Of a stretch of 64,000 nucleotides of DNA, positions 55,431 through 63,497 are shown one piece after another (positions within the stretch are counted from its first letter, which is position 1; each line of letters opens with the position of its first letter). This DNA is from Synechococcus sp. CS-1330 (GTDB lineage Bacteria > Cyanobacteriota > Cyanobacteriia > PCC-6307 > Cyanobiaceae). The stretch spans positions 1-64,000 of the forward strand of contig JAHLYR010000068.1 in assembly GCA_025128025.1 (NCBI GenBank), in the 5' to 3' direction. Under the pieces are notes generated by a model. The model saw nothing but the letters and a program-made list of their open reading frames with translations, had not been told where the DNA came from and ran no database searches. A program made the translations under genes and the position numbers.

Positions 55431-56899
55431 CCTCTACCCCGCTGCTGCTACTGCTGCTTATCCCCGGGGTTGCGGGTTTGCTGCTGTCCCGATTACCGGA
55501 GGGAAGTCCCGCCCTGGTGCGCTCCCTGGCAGCCCTGACAGCTCTGGCCCAGTTTTTGGTTGGGGTTTACTGCTGGCTGCAGCCCCCCGCCGACCTCAGC
55601 CTTACCTGGCTGCCTCGCCTGGGCCTTGCCCTGGAGCTCGGCCTCGATGGCATCTCCTTGCCCCTGGTGCTGCTCACCGCCCTGCTTACTGCCATGGCGG
55701 TGTTGGCCTCTCCTGCCGACCAGGGCCGCGCGCGCCTCTACTTCTCCTTAATGCTTGCCACCAACTTCGGGGTGGTGGGCGCCTTCCTCGCCCGCAATGC
55801 CTTGCTGTTTGTGCTGGCATTTGAGCTGGTGTTGATCCCCACCACGTTGCTAGTAGCTATCTGGGGAGGGGAGCGACGAGCAGGCGCTGCCACCCGCTTC
55901 CTGCTTTATGGCGCCGTTTCTGGCCTCAGCCTGCTTGGTGGGGTGCTGGCCTTTGGTTGGTTTGGTCAGGGCGCGGCGAGCAGCACCGTGAGCTTCAGTT
56001 TTGAGGCCCTGGCGGCAACTCCCCTCGCTCCAGGGGCCCAGGCTTGGGTGCTGGCCCTGCTGCTGCTTGCTTTTGGCCTGAAGTTGCCTGTGGTGCCGCT
56101 GCACGGTTGGCAGCCGTTCAGCTACAGCCAGGCCCCTGCTCCGGTGGTGATGTTGCTGGGTGGGGCCGTTTCCAAGCTTGGTGCCTACGGCCTGCTGCGC
56201 TTCGGCGTGGGCCTATTGCCCGAAGCCTGGACCGCTTTCTCCCCCTGGATCGCTGCCGCCGGTGCCGTTAGTGCCGTGTATGGAGCACTCAATGCCGTTG
56301 CGGCTACCGATATGCGCCGCCTGATGGCTTACAGCTCCCTTGGCCATATGGGCTTGCTGGTGTTGGCCCTGGCCGCAGCCACCCCCTTGAGCCTGCAGGG
56401 AGTAATGGCCCAGGTGATTGCTCACGGCTTAATAGTGGCCCTGCTATTCGCCTGCGTTGAGCTAATCCAGCGCAAGACAGGCACCACCGTTATTGCCGAG
56501 CTCTCAGGCCTGCTCAACCCGATTCGGGGCCTGCCCTTCACGATGAGTTTGTTGTTGCTGGCCCTGATGGCCGCCGCTGGTATCCCTGGACTCGCTGGCT
56601 TCCCTGCAGAACTGCTGGTGTTTGAGGGCAGCTGGACCGTCTTCCCCAGGGCAACGTTGGTGTGCCTGGTGGCCTCTGGTTTTACTGCGGTCTATGCGGT
56701 GCGGCTATTCAACCGGGTTGGTTTTGGCCGGCTCGACAACGCCCGAGCTGACTGGCAGGGAACAAGCCTGGTCGAGCGGCTGCCGGCCGTTGTGCTCACC
56801 CTGCTGGTGTTGCTCACTGGCCTATGGCCTTTAGGGCTCACCGGCTGGAGTGAAACCGCCACCGCTGCCCTTGCCCTCCGCACCCAACTGCCCGTATGA
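55427..56899 (+). CDS. ndhD3: NDH-1 complex subunit NdhD3 (CO2-uptake type)
   Basis: Antiporter-like subunit of 490 residues and about 14 helices, homologous to NuoM. Motifs include FELVLIPTTLLVAIWGG with the conserved Glu, GLKLPVVPLHGWQPFSYSQAP and RLMAYSSLGHMGLLVLALAA. The GTG start overlaps the ndhF3 stop by 4 bp (GTGA). With NdhF3 it forms the distal arm of the NDH-1MS complex, coupling electron flow to CO2 hydration. Distinction from the NdhD4 type rests on the downstream cupS gene. Confidence 0.88.
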   Translation: MTSTPLLLLLLIPGVAGLLLSRLPEGSPALVRSLAALTALAQFLVGVYCWLQPPADLSLTWLPRLGLALELGLDGISLPLVLLTALLTAMAVLASPADQGRARLYFSLMLATNFGVVGAFLARNALLFVLAFELVLIPTTLLVAIWGGERRAGAATRFLLYGAVSGLSLLGGVLAFGWFGQGAASSTVSFSFEALAATPLAPGAQAWVLALLLLAFGLKLPVVPLHGWQPFSYSQAPAPVVMLLGGAVSKLGAYGLLRFGVGLLPEAWTAFSPWIAAAGAVSAVYGALNAVAATDMRRLMAYSSLGHMGLLVLALAAATPLSLQGVMAQVIAHGLIVALLFACVELIQRKTGTTVIAELSGLLNPIRGLPFTMSLLLLALMAAAGIPGLAGFPAELLVFEGSWTVFPRATLVCLVASGFTAVYAVRLFNRVGFGRLDNARADWQGTSLVERLPAVVLTLLVLLTGLWPLGLTGWSETATAALALRTQLPV

Positions 56900-58200
56900 C
56901 ACCCACCGTTTCGCCCCCGGGTGTCCGCACACCTCTGATTCCTCCCTCAACCCATCCCTACGCAGAGGTGATCCACCGGCTTGAGGCGGGAGGATCAATG
57001 CTGCCCGATACGCCCGAGAACCTACAGCAGATCATCGGTATCTATAAGGCATACGCCGTGCCGATGGACTTCTATTGGCGCGACCTGCTCTACATCGCCG
57101 AGCAGGTGTTTCTCAACCCGTTGCCAGCCTTCAAATACTTCATCTCCCAGGAGTATCTAGATCTCCCCAATAGCTACGCCGGTGATCAGTCCAAGCTGCG
57201 TATCTGGCGCGGCGGTGAAAAGGCTCATCCGGAGCTACTGGAGTTTATTGAGCGGGGTGAAACCCGGGCCATGCCCAAGCTGCTGCATCACCTTTGGCAC
57301 GACCGGGTGAACATGGAGTTCGCCGAGGCCTGCATGCAGGCGATGTTCTGGCACCAGGGTATGGGTGGCCGCTTCAACGACTTCCTGGAGGGCGAGGCAT
57401 ATCGCGCTAATGCGGATCGGGCGATCAAGGCCTACTTCAAGGGCAATTTGGTGATGCTGGGTCTCTATAAGCTGTTCCCGGATATGTTTATGGAGCAGGT
57501 CAAACAACTCTCCTTCTACGCCAACCTTGGCTTGTTCTGGGAGGTGATGGCGCCGGTGTTCTTCGAGATGAGCGACCTCTACGACGAGGGCAAGCTTACC
57601 TCCGTTACCGAGGCGATGGACTTCCTCGTGAATGGCATCTTCGCGGTGGCGGGGCGGCCGATCTACCACCATGTGTTCATCCGGGGCGAGTGCTTCGAGA
57701 TCATTCCTAAGGGCGAGGGCTTCACCTGGCTCTATGAGGCGGCGTTGCCCTATGTGGAGGCGGTGTTCTACCGCACCTCACCTTTCCGTGGCACCAAGAG
57801 CTACAACGCCCAAGCGGGCCAGGTGCCTGACGATCAAGCTGATTTTCACTACGGCATTCTCTACGCCGATGTTTTCCCGGTGGGATCTGCCGGCATTCCT
57901 CCCACCTTATTAATGCAGGACATGCTGCATTTTCTGCCGCCCTATTTGCAGGAGATGTACAAGACCCACAAGCGCGGTGAGGAAGACCAGCTGATCCAGC
58001 TGGGCATAACCTTCCAGCGCTCGATGTACAACGTGACCTCGGCGGTGATCCAGGCCCTGCGCTGTGCCTTGCTCTATCCCTTAGACGACACCGACCCGGA
58101 GCATCTTGCGGCCAACCGCCGCTTCTTCGAGGCCCAGATGGATCGCTTCCTGCGGCCCGAGGCGCGCCTTGCTGACATTCAAACCCAGGATTACCGCTAG
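56896..58200 (+). CDS. cupA: CO2 hydration protein of the NDH-1MS complex (CupA/ChpY-type, ChpX family)
   Basis: The 434-residue soluble protein belongs to the ChpX/CupA-CupB family, which sits on the cytoplasmic side of NdhF3/NdhD3 and converts CO2 to bicarbonate. Recognisable stretches are [20 protein letters not shown], then [20 protein letters not shown] (His/Cys ligands), [20 protein letters not shown] and [20 protein letters not shown]. It overlaps the ndhD3 stop by 4 bp. Naming it CupA rather than CupB follows from the linked fasciclin-type cupS gene; sequence alone does not decide. Confidence 0.85.
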   Translation: MTPTVSPPGVRTPLIPPSTHPYAEVIHRLEAGGSMLPDTPENLQQIIGIYKAYAVPMDFYWRDLLYIAEQVFLNPLPAFKYFISQEYLDLPNSYAGDQSKLRIWRGGEKAHPELLEFIERGETRAMPKLLHHLWHDRVNMEFAEACMQAMFWHQGMGGRFNDFLEGEAYRANADRAIKAYFKGNLVMLGLYKLFPDMFMEQVKQLSFYANLGLFWEVMAPVFFEMSDLYDEGKLTSVTEAMDFLVNGIFAVAGRPIYHHVFIRGECFEIIPKGEGFTWLYEAALPYVEAVFYRTSPFRGTKSYNAQAGQVPDDQADFHYGILYADVFPVGSAGIPPTLLMQDMLHFLPPYLQEMYKTHKRGEEDQLIQLGITFQRSMYNVTSAVIQALRCALLYPLDDTDPEHLAANRRFFEAQMDRFLRPEARLADIQTQDYR

Positions 58201-58210
58201 GAGAGCTGCC

Positions 58211-58612
58211 ATGGCCACGATTCTGGAAACCGCCCTCGCCGCCGGCGCCTTCAACACCCTGCTGGCGGCCGTCGATGCCGCCGGCCTGCGCGGCGCCCTA
58301 GAGGGGCCCGGCCCCTTCACGGTGTTTGCCCCGGTGGACGATGCCTTTGCTGCACTGCCTGCGGGGACGGTGCAAACGTTGGTAGATAACCCACCCCAGT
58401 TGGCTCGGATCCTTAAGTACCACGTGCTGGCTGGTTCACATCAGCAAGCCCAGCTGGTTGGCCAGAGCGAGTGGCCGTCTTTGGAGGGGGCGCCGATCCC
58501 AATCCGCCGCAGCGAGCCCTTTGAGGTGAAGAACGCCACGGTGGTCAATGCCGATATCGTTTGCGATAACGGCGTGGTGCATGTGATCGATCGCGTCATC
58601 TTGCCGGGCTGA
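58211..58612 (+). CDS. cupS: Fasciclin-fold subunit of the CO2-uptake NDH-1 (CupS-like)
   Basis: The 133-residue protein is a single FAS1 domain ([40 protein letters not shown], then [14 protein letters not shown] and [12 protein letters not shown], with [12 protein letters not shown]). Fasciclin-type CupS associates with CupA in the inducible NDH-1 CO2-uptake complex. The start is set by an AGGAG Shine-Dalgarno 8 bp upstream; the longer upstream frame is a cupA shadow. It follows cupA by 10 bp. No signal peptide is seen, agreeing with a cytoplasmic/complex-bound role. Confidence 0.85.
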   Translation: MATILETALAAGAFNTLLAAVDAAGLRGALEGPGPFTVFAPVDDAFAALPAGTVQTLVDNPPQLARILKYHVLAGSHQQAQLVGQSEWPSLEGAPIPIRRSEPFEVKNATVVNADIVCDNGVVHVIDRVILPG

Positions 58613-58650
58613 TTGGCGCCCTAATCGCGACACTCCCATACCGCACATAA

Positions 58651-59820
58651 ATGGGTTCTTCCCTGCTCAGCACTCTGCTGTTGCTCCTGGTGGGGGCCCT
58701 GTTGGCCAGGCTTACCGCCACTCGCTTGGCGCGTTGGGCCGTGCCGGCGATCGTGCTGGAGCTGCTGGTGGGTTTCCTGCTGGGCAACAGCGTGCTGCCT
58801 TTCAGCAGCATCGCCCCCCTCGCCGGACTCACCGAACTAGGGGTGCTAACTCTCTTTTTCATGGTGGGCCTGGAAGTGCGCGGGGGCTTGCTGGGATCCA
58901 GGCCGGCGGCAGTGCTGCGCACCGTGCTGCTCTCTGCGCTCACGCCACTGCTGGCCTGGTGGCCGCTGCAGCAGGGCTTTGGTCTTTCCACCGCCTCCAC
59001 CGTTTTGTGCGTTGCAGTGCTCAGTGCAACCGGCACCGGAGTGACCCTGCGCGCCCTTGGCCAGGCCTCCGCCCTAAACACGCCTTCGGGCCGTCTTTTG
59101 GTGGGGGTTTCGGTGCTCGACGACCTGCCGGCCATAGCCCTGCTCACCCTTGCGGTAGCACTTGGGGCGGCGCCTGGAGCCTCCAGTCCATACCCCGCCC
59201 TGCTGCTGCCGGCGCTGGCATTGGGGCTGGTGCTGTTGAGCCTGCCGGCTAGTAGCTGGTGGTTGCGGCGCTACAGCCCCTGGCGGCCTGGCTTGCTTGG
59301 GGTGTTGCTGTTGCTGATCGGCTGCAGTTGGATCGGTGAGATGGGCCGGCTCACGAGCCTGCTTGGGGCGCTATGGGGCGGCGTGCTGCTGAGCCGCCTG
59401 GCGCCGATGCCGGAGGGCAGCGCCGAGGCTTCAGACCTGCGCAGCAACCTGGCCCTGCTTTCTGAGGTGTTTTTGCCTCTCTATTTCATCAGCGTGGGCA
59501 TGCGCATCCAGGCCGGGACCCTGCTGCAGCCCGCTGCCTGGGCCCTGGCCCTGAGCCTGCTGCTGCTGGCGATTGGTTGCAAGTTGATCTGTGCCCTGGG
59601 CATCAGTCGCCAGGATCAAGCTGCTGGCATCGATCGCTGGGTGGTGGTGTTCGGCTTGATTCCGCGGGGCCTGCCGGGCTTGGTGTTTGCCTCAACGGCC
59701 CTGGCCAGTGGCGTGATCACCCCGGCGCAGTTTTCGGCCCTGGTGCTGATGGTGAGCTGCACCACGGTGCTTGGCCTGCTGCTGCTGGGCCGCCGTTTGG
59801 CAGCTCTGGCGCCGCCTTAG
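58651..59820 (+). CDS. Monovalent cation:proton antiporter (CPA2, KefB/NhaS-like)
   Basis: The 389-residue membrane protein has about twelve helices. CPA2 features include VPAIVLELLVGFLLGNSVLP, LTELGVLTLFFMVGLEVRGG and the Asp pair in VSVLDDLPAIALLTLAVALG. The protein likely exchanges Na+ or K+ for H+, and its position next to the CO2-uptake genes would suit pH or Na+ homeostasis. It overlaps the convergent bioA stop by 4 bp. No RCK domain is attached. Confidence 0.86.
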   Translation: MGSSLLSTLLLLLVGALLARLTATRLARWAVPAIVLELLVGFLLGNSVLPFSSIAPLAGLTELGVLTLFFMVGLEVRGGLLGSRPAAVLRTVLLSALTPLLAWWPLQQGFGLSTASTVLCVAVLSATGTGVTLRALGQASALNTPSGRLLVGVSVLDDLPAIALLTLAVALGAAPGASSPYPALLLPALALGLVLLSLPASSWWLRRYSPWRPGLLGVLLLLIGCSWIGEMGRLTSLLGALWGGVLLSRLAPMPEGSAEASDLRSNLALLSEVFLPLYFISVGMRIQAGTLLQPAAWALALSLLLLAIGCKLICALGISRQDQAAGIDRWVVVFGLIPRGLPGLVFASTALASGVITPAQFSALVLMVSCTTVLGLLLLGRRLAALAPP

Positions 59821-61085
59821 CCCAAAGCAACTATGGCCTGCTCCAGGGCTTGATAGCACTGCTGCAGCTGCTCATCGCTGCTGCCTAGGGGCGGTAGCAG
59901 ATACACCACGTTGCCGAGGGGGCGCAGGTAGACACCGTGTTCCAGACACTGACGCTGGATCTTTTTGCCGATCGGATTGAGATAGCTATTTTCACCTGCG
60001 TCGAGCTCGAAAGCGGCCATGGTGCCCAGGCAGCGGGGGCGCAGCACCCGGGGCTGGCGGCTCAGCTGCTCCAGCAGGGGGGTGTGCCGTTGCTCAAAGC
60101 CCTCAAAGCGCTCAGGGTTTTGCTGCAGTAAATCCAGGCTGGCCAGGGCGGCGGCACAGCCCAGGGGGTTGGCCGTGAAGCTGTGGCCATGGAAAAAGGT
60201 ATCGCTGGGCTTCTCGCTGATGAAGCCCTGGTAGAGCCGTTCGCTGGCCATCGTTGCGCCCATGGGCAGAAAACCACCGGTGAGCCCTTTGGAGAGGGCC
60301 ATCAGGTCGGGCTGGATACCGGCTTTCTGGCAGGCAAACAGTGCTCCGGTGCGGCCGAAACCGGTGAAGACCTCATCGGCGATCAGCAGCGCGCCAGCAG
60401 CCTGGACCCTTGCCGCCACTGCCCGCAGGAACGCTGGACGCACGACGCGCATACCACTGGCCCCCTGGATCAGGGGCTCAAAAATCACCGCTGCCGTGGG
60501 TGTCTCTAGGGCCAGCTCAAGCTGGCCAAGGGCCTGCTGTTCCCGCGGCTCAACGCTGTCGTCGCCCCAGTGGCTGTGGGGCCAGGCGACCCTGGCCACG
60601 TCAAAAAGCAGGGGCTCGTAGGCGGCGGTGAATAGGGAGCGATCGCCTAGGGCCATGGTGCCCACGGTGTCGCCGTGATAAGCCCCCTCAAAGGCGATTA
60701 ACTGGCGGCGCTCGCTGTTCTGGTTGCGCCACCACTGCCAGGCGATCTTGAGCGCTACCTCCACGGCGGTGGAGCCGTTGTCGGAGAAAAACAGGCGCTG
60801 CAGCCCGGTGAGGGCGCTGAGCCGGGTGGCTAGTTGCTCGGCGGGTTCGTGGCTGAAGTTGGCGAAGATCACCTGCTCCAGCTGCTGGGCTTGGCGCGCA
60901 ACCGCCGCCGCAATAGCCGGTTCGGCGTGACCATGCAGCGTCACCCACCAGCTGCTGATGGCGTCGATCAGGCGCCTGCCATCTTCTAGCTCCAGCTCAC
61001 TGCCGCGTGCCGACTGCACCCTCAGGGGCGCCGGGCTTGTGGCCACCTGGGTGGTGGGATGCCAGAGATGGGGGTGCCAGGTCAT
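59817..61085 (-). CDS. bioA: Adenosylmethionine-8-amino-7-oxononanoate aminotransferase
   Basis: Class III PLP-dependent aminotransferase of 422 residues that makes 7,8-diaminopelargonate in biotin synthesis. Motifs are MTWHPHLWHPTTQ, the substrate DAISSWWVTLHGH, the FFSDNGSTAVEVALKIAWQW, ALFIADEVFTGFGRTGALF-like (LLIADEVFTGFGRTG), and the PLP Lys in ALSKGLTGGFLPMG. The C-terminal part ends LLPPLGSSDEQLQQCYQALE. Upstream on the same strand is the psiE remnant region, so bioA has its own short promoter segment. The bioD gene is not in the window. Confidence 0.95.
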   Translation of the reverse strand: MTWHPHLWHPTTQVATSPAPLRVQSARGSELELEDGRRLIDAISSWWVTLHGHAEPAIAAAVARQAQQLEQVIFANFSHEPAEQLATRLSALTGLQRLFFSDNGSTAVEVALKIAWQWWRNQNSERRQLIAFEGAYHGDTVGTMALGDRSLFTAAYEPLLFDVARVAWPHSHWGDDSVEPREQQALGQLELALETPTAAVIFEPLIQGASGMRVVRPAFLRAVAARVQAAGALLIADEVFTGFGRTGALFACQKAGIQPDLMALSKGLTGGFLPMGATMASERLYQGFISEKPSDTFFHGHSFTANPLGCAAALASLDLLQQNPERFEGFEQRHTPLLEQLSRQPRVLRPRCLGTMAAFELDAGENSYLNPIGKKIQRQCLEHGVYLRPLGNVVYLLPPLGSSDEQLQQCYQALEQAIVALG

Positions 61086-61134
61086 GGGTTCATCAGGCTC
61101 AAAGGTTCCCCACTTGGCATCTTGTTCGGGGACT

Positions 61135-61266
61135 TTATCGAGCTACGGCAGTCATGGCGGTGAGTAAAACCGGTTCAATTTGAACCACCTGATCACGCAG
61201 GTAGGCAGTCAGGTTCTGTTGCACTTCTAAGGCGATAAAAATCAGCGGAAGCCGATTGTCGTTCAT
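61135..61266 (-). pseudogene. Remnant of a psiE-like gene
   Basis: The minus strand encodes 43 residues (ALEVQQNLTAYLRDQVVQI, then EPVLLTAMTAVAR and a stop) that match the middle of the intact PsiE protein near 27 kb almost continuously (AVEVLQNVTSYLRRHVVQIE, LVLLTAMTAVAR). The matches begin at MN and break off where the intact protein continues with KVIVLPPG. The other helices are absent. It is therefore a decayed duplicate between bioA and the bicA terminator, too short to be a working gene. Confidence 0.8.
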
Positions 61267-61329
61267 ATCTATGGATGGTGGAGAGAAATCGTTTGTCGTT
61301 TAACAGATTTATTGGCCATCACCAAAGAC

Positions 61330-61355
61330 AAAAAAAGTGCCCGGTTTTGCCGAGC
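61330..61355 (-). terminator. Probable terminator downstream of bicA
   Basis: On the minus strand GCTCGG, a short CAAAA loop and CCGGGC (one G-U pair) form a 6-bp stem followed by AC and seven T. It lies 23 bp beyond the bicA stop in the direction of bicA transcription. Confidence 0.6.
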
Positions 61356-61377
61356 CCTGGGGGTTTTGATTGGGGCG

Positions 61378-63069
61378 TCAGCCGATGGCTGCGACCGAGC
61401 GCTGGAGAGCGTCGCGACGGCTCAGGTTTGTGCGATCAGGTGTCAGCTTCTTGTAGAGGCCGAGCTTCTCCAAGCGGCGCTGGGTGGTGCCGTTGGCGCC
61501 CACCACGAATACCTCACGCCCTTTCTCGATGGCTTCCTCCACGGCGTTCTCCACGGCAAGTGCTGCGGTTACCCCCAGGTGTGACACCTCGGTGAGGTCA
61601 AAAACCACGGCCTTCACGTCGCCGATGGCGTTGTGTTCACGTCCGATGGCCTTGGCCACACCAAAGATCATGGCGCCGTTGAGCTGGAACAACAACACCT
61701 TTCCTTTGCCTTGGTCGAGCAGAGCCTTCTCGTCGTCGGGCAGCATCAGGTCACCGTCGCCGGTGCTGATCGACTTGACGCTCTTGCTCTGCAGGGAGCT
61801 CATCTTGTCGATCGTGAGGATGTTGGCGATGAACACGCCGATGCCCACAGCAGCGATTAGATCGACCAGCACGGTGAGGGCGATCACCAGATACATGATC
61901 AGGGCGCCGCTGATCGAGATGCGGTGGGCTCGCTTGAGGAAGCCCCAGTCGACGATGTCGACACCCACCTTGAGGGCGATGCCGGCCAGTACCGCCTGGG
62001 GGATCTGGGCTGCGACGCCAGTGAAGGCCAGGATCACCACCATCAATATCAAGGCCCGGCTTATGCCTGAGAGGGCACTGCGACCGCCGGCTTGAATGTT
62101 GACCACGGTGCCCATGGTGGCGCCGGCACCGGCGATGCCACCGAACAGGCCAGAAGCGATGTTGCCTAAACCCTGGCCGATCAGTTCCTTGTTGGAATCG
62201 TGCTCGGTGCGGGTGATGCTGTCGGCCACCACGGCTGTCAGTAGGGCATCAATGCAGCCGAGCATGCCCAGCACGGCGGCATCGATCAGCATTTTGCTCG
62301 CCTGGCTTAGCTCGAAATAGGGCATGCGCAGCTGGGGGAAGCCCGAGGCGATTTCGCCGATGCGGCGAATCTCCTCGCCACCAGCGCCACCGCTGAGCAG
62401 GGTGAGAGAGAGCACCGTGCCTGCGATCAGGGCAATCAGCTGGGGTGGGGCGATTTTTTTGATCGCCGCCGGGGTGAACCAGAGAATGGCCAGGGTGATC
62501 AGAGCCAGAACCACTTCCGGCTGGCGGGCGTTCTGAAGCAGCTGGGGCAGGGCGCTGAGGGTGCCCATCACACCGCCCTTGGGGATGGCCTGGCCGAGGA
62601 AAGGGCCCAGCTGCAGGATGATCAAAATGAGCCCGATGCCGCTCATGAAGCCCGAGATCACCGTGTAGGGCATCTGGGTGACGTAACGCCCCAGCTTCAG
62701 GAAGCCGAAGACGATCTGGAACACGCCGGCCAGCATCACTACGGTGAAGGCCATAGCCAGGCCGTTTTCCGGATCGGCAGCGGTCAAACTCGCGATGACG
62801 GCGGTCATCACCACCGTCATCGGCCCTGTGGGCTCAGAAATCAGGGAAGGGGTGCCGCCGAACAGGGCGGCAAACAGGCCCACCAGCACGGCCCCCCAGA
62901 GGCCGGCGGCGGCACCTGCACCCGAGGCCACTCCGAAGGCAAGGGCCATCGGCAGGGCGATCACCGCTGCCGTGACGCCGCCAAATAGATCGCCTTTGAT
63001 GTTGTTGGTGCTGATGTGGTTCAGCAGCCGCAGGGCCGGGCGCTGGGGCGGCGACGGAGCGGATGTCAT
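61378..63069 (-). CDS. bicA: SulP-family Na+-dependent bicarbonate transporter BicA
   Basis: The 563-residue carrier imports HCO3- at the plasma membrane. The N-terminal half matches BicA strikingly: NIKGDLFGGVTAAVIALPMA, then LAFGVASGAGAAAGLWGAVL, FGGTPSLISEPTGPMTVVMT and GLFGGIAGAGATMGTVVNIQ. About twelve to fourteen helices are followed by a STAS domain in the last 120 residues (VVFDLTEVSHLGVTAALAVE). The C-terminus ends QRSVAAIG. A terminator follows. The gene diverges from a small ORF and the second cation antiporter, a common partner arrangement because BicA depends on the Na+ gradient. Confidence 0.93.
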   Translation of the reverse strand: MTSAPSPPQRPALRLLNHISTNNIKGDLFGGVTAAVIALPMALAFGVASGAGAAAGLWGAVLVGLFAALFGGTPSLISEPTGPMTVVMTAVIASLTAADPENGLAMAFTVVMLAGVFQIVFGFLKLGRYVTQMPYTVISGFMSGIGLILIILQLGPFLGQAIPKGGVMGTLSALPQLLQNARQPEVVLALITLAILWFTPAAIKKIAPPQLIALIAGTVLSLTLLSGGAGGEEIRRIGEIASGFPQLRMPYFELSQASKMLIDAAVLGMLGCIDALLTAVVADSITRTEHDSNKELIGQGLGNIASGLFGGIAGAGATMGTVVNIQAGGRSALSGISRALILMVVILAFTGVAAQIPQAVLAGIALKVGVDIVDWGFLKRAHRISISGALIMYLVIALTVLVDLIAAVGIGVFIANILTIDKMSSLQSKSVKSISTGDGDLMLPDDEKALLDQGKGKVLLFQLNGAMIFGVAKAIGREHNAIGDVKAVVFDLTEVSHLGVTAALAVENAVEEAIEKGREVFVVGANGTTQRRLEKLGLYKKLTPDRTNLSRRDALQRSVAAIG

Positions 63070-63144
63070 TTATGTATGTATTGGTTGGCACAGAACCTTA
63101 GGTAGGGGCCAATGCCGGTTGGGTACTAGCTGCATGCTCTTGAT

Positions 63145-63159
63145 ATTGCTTGTGGCAAT
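63145..63159. promoter_or_regulatory. LysR-type-like inverted repeat upstream of bicA
   Basis: The arms attgc and gcaat with a 5-bp spacer (T-N11-A geometry) form a small palindrome 76 bp before the bicA start. LysR-type regulators of carbon-acquisition genes bind sites of this kind, but the match is short and the regulator is not in the window. Confidence 0.3.
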
Positions 63160-63257
63160 GCGGGTGAGAAGCGGCGCTGATCACAGCAGATAAACCACCT
63201 CTGCGCCCCAATAAGAGATAGGTCGATCCATGCTTTCTTGGCTATTCGGTGGTCTCG

Positions 63258-63416
63258 ATGACCGTGCTGATCCTGCTGGTGTTGGCCTGGTGCGGTTTGC
63301 GCACCTGGCTGATGCTGGCCCAGGTGCTGCGCCATTCCCCGGAGGCCCGGCTCGGGATGGCCTTTCAGCAGGAACTCAAGGATCGGGGCCTGATCGATGC
63401 CCCTGCTGACCACTAG
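63258..63416 (+). CDS. Small membrane protein between bicA and the antiporter gene
   Basis: Unrecognised 52-residue frame that is shorter than usual ORF lists. It has an N-terminal hydrophobic helix (MTVLILLVLAWCGLRTWLML) followed by a charged amphipathic tail (AQVLRHSPEARLGMAFQQEL, KDRGLIDAPADH). No strong ribosome site is evident, but the pattern of one helix then a polar tail resembles real small proteins. It is on the same strand as the following antiporter, 81 bp ahead, and divergent from bicA. It may be an accessory of either. Moderate confidence only. Confidence 0.5.
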   Translation: MTVLILLVLAWCGLRTWLMLAQVLRHSPEARLGMAFQQELKDRGLIDAPADH

Positions 63417-63497
63417 AAAAATCTCGGGACTCCTTGGCTTTTCCACCCCAAACGCAATGTCACCGTCCCTATAAATCCACAACCTTGTTCATTGCCG

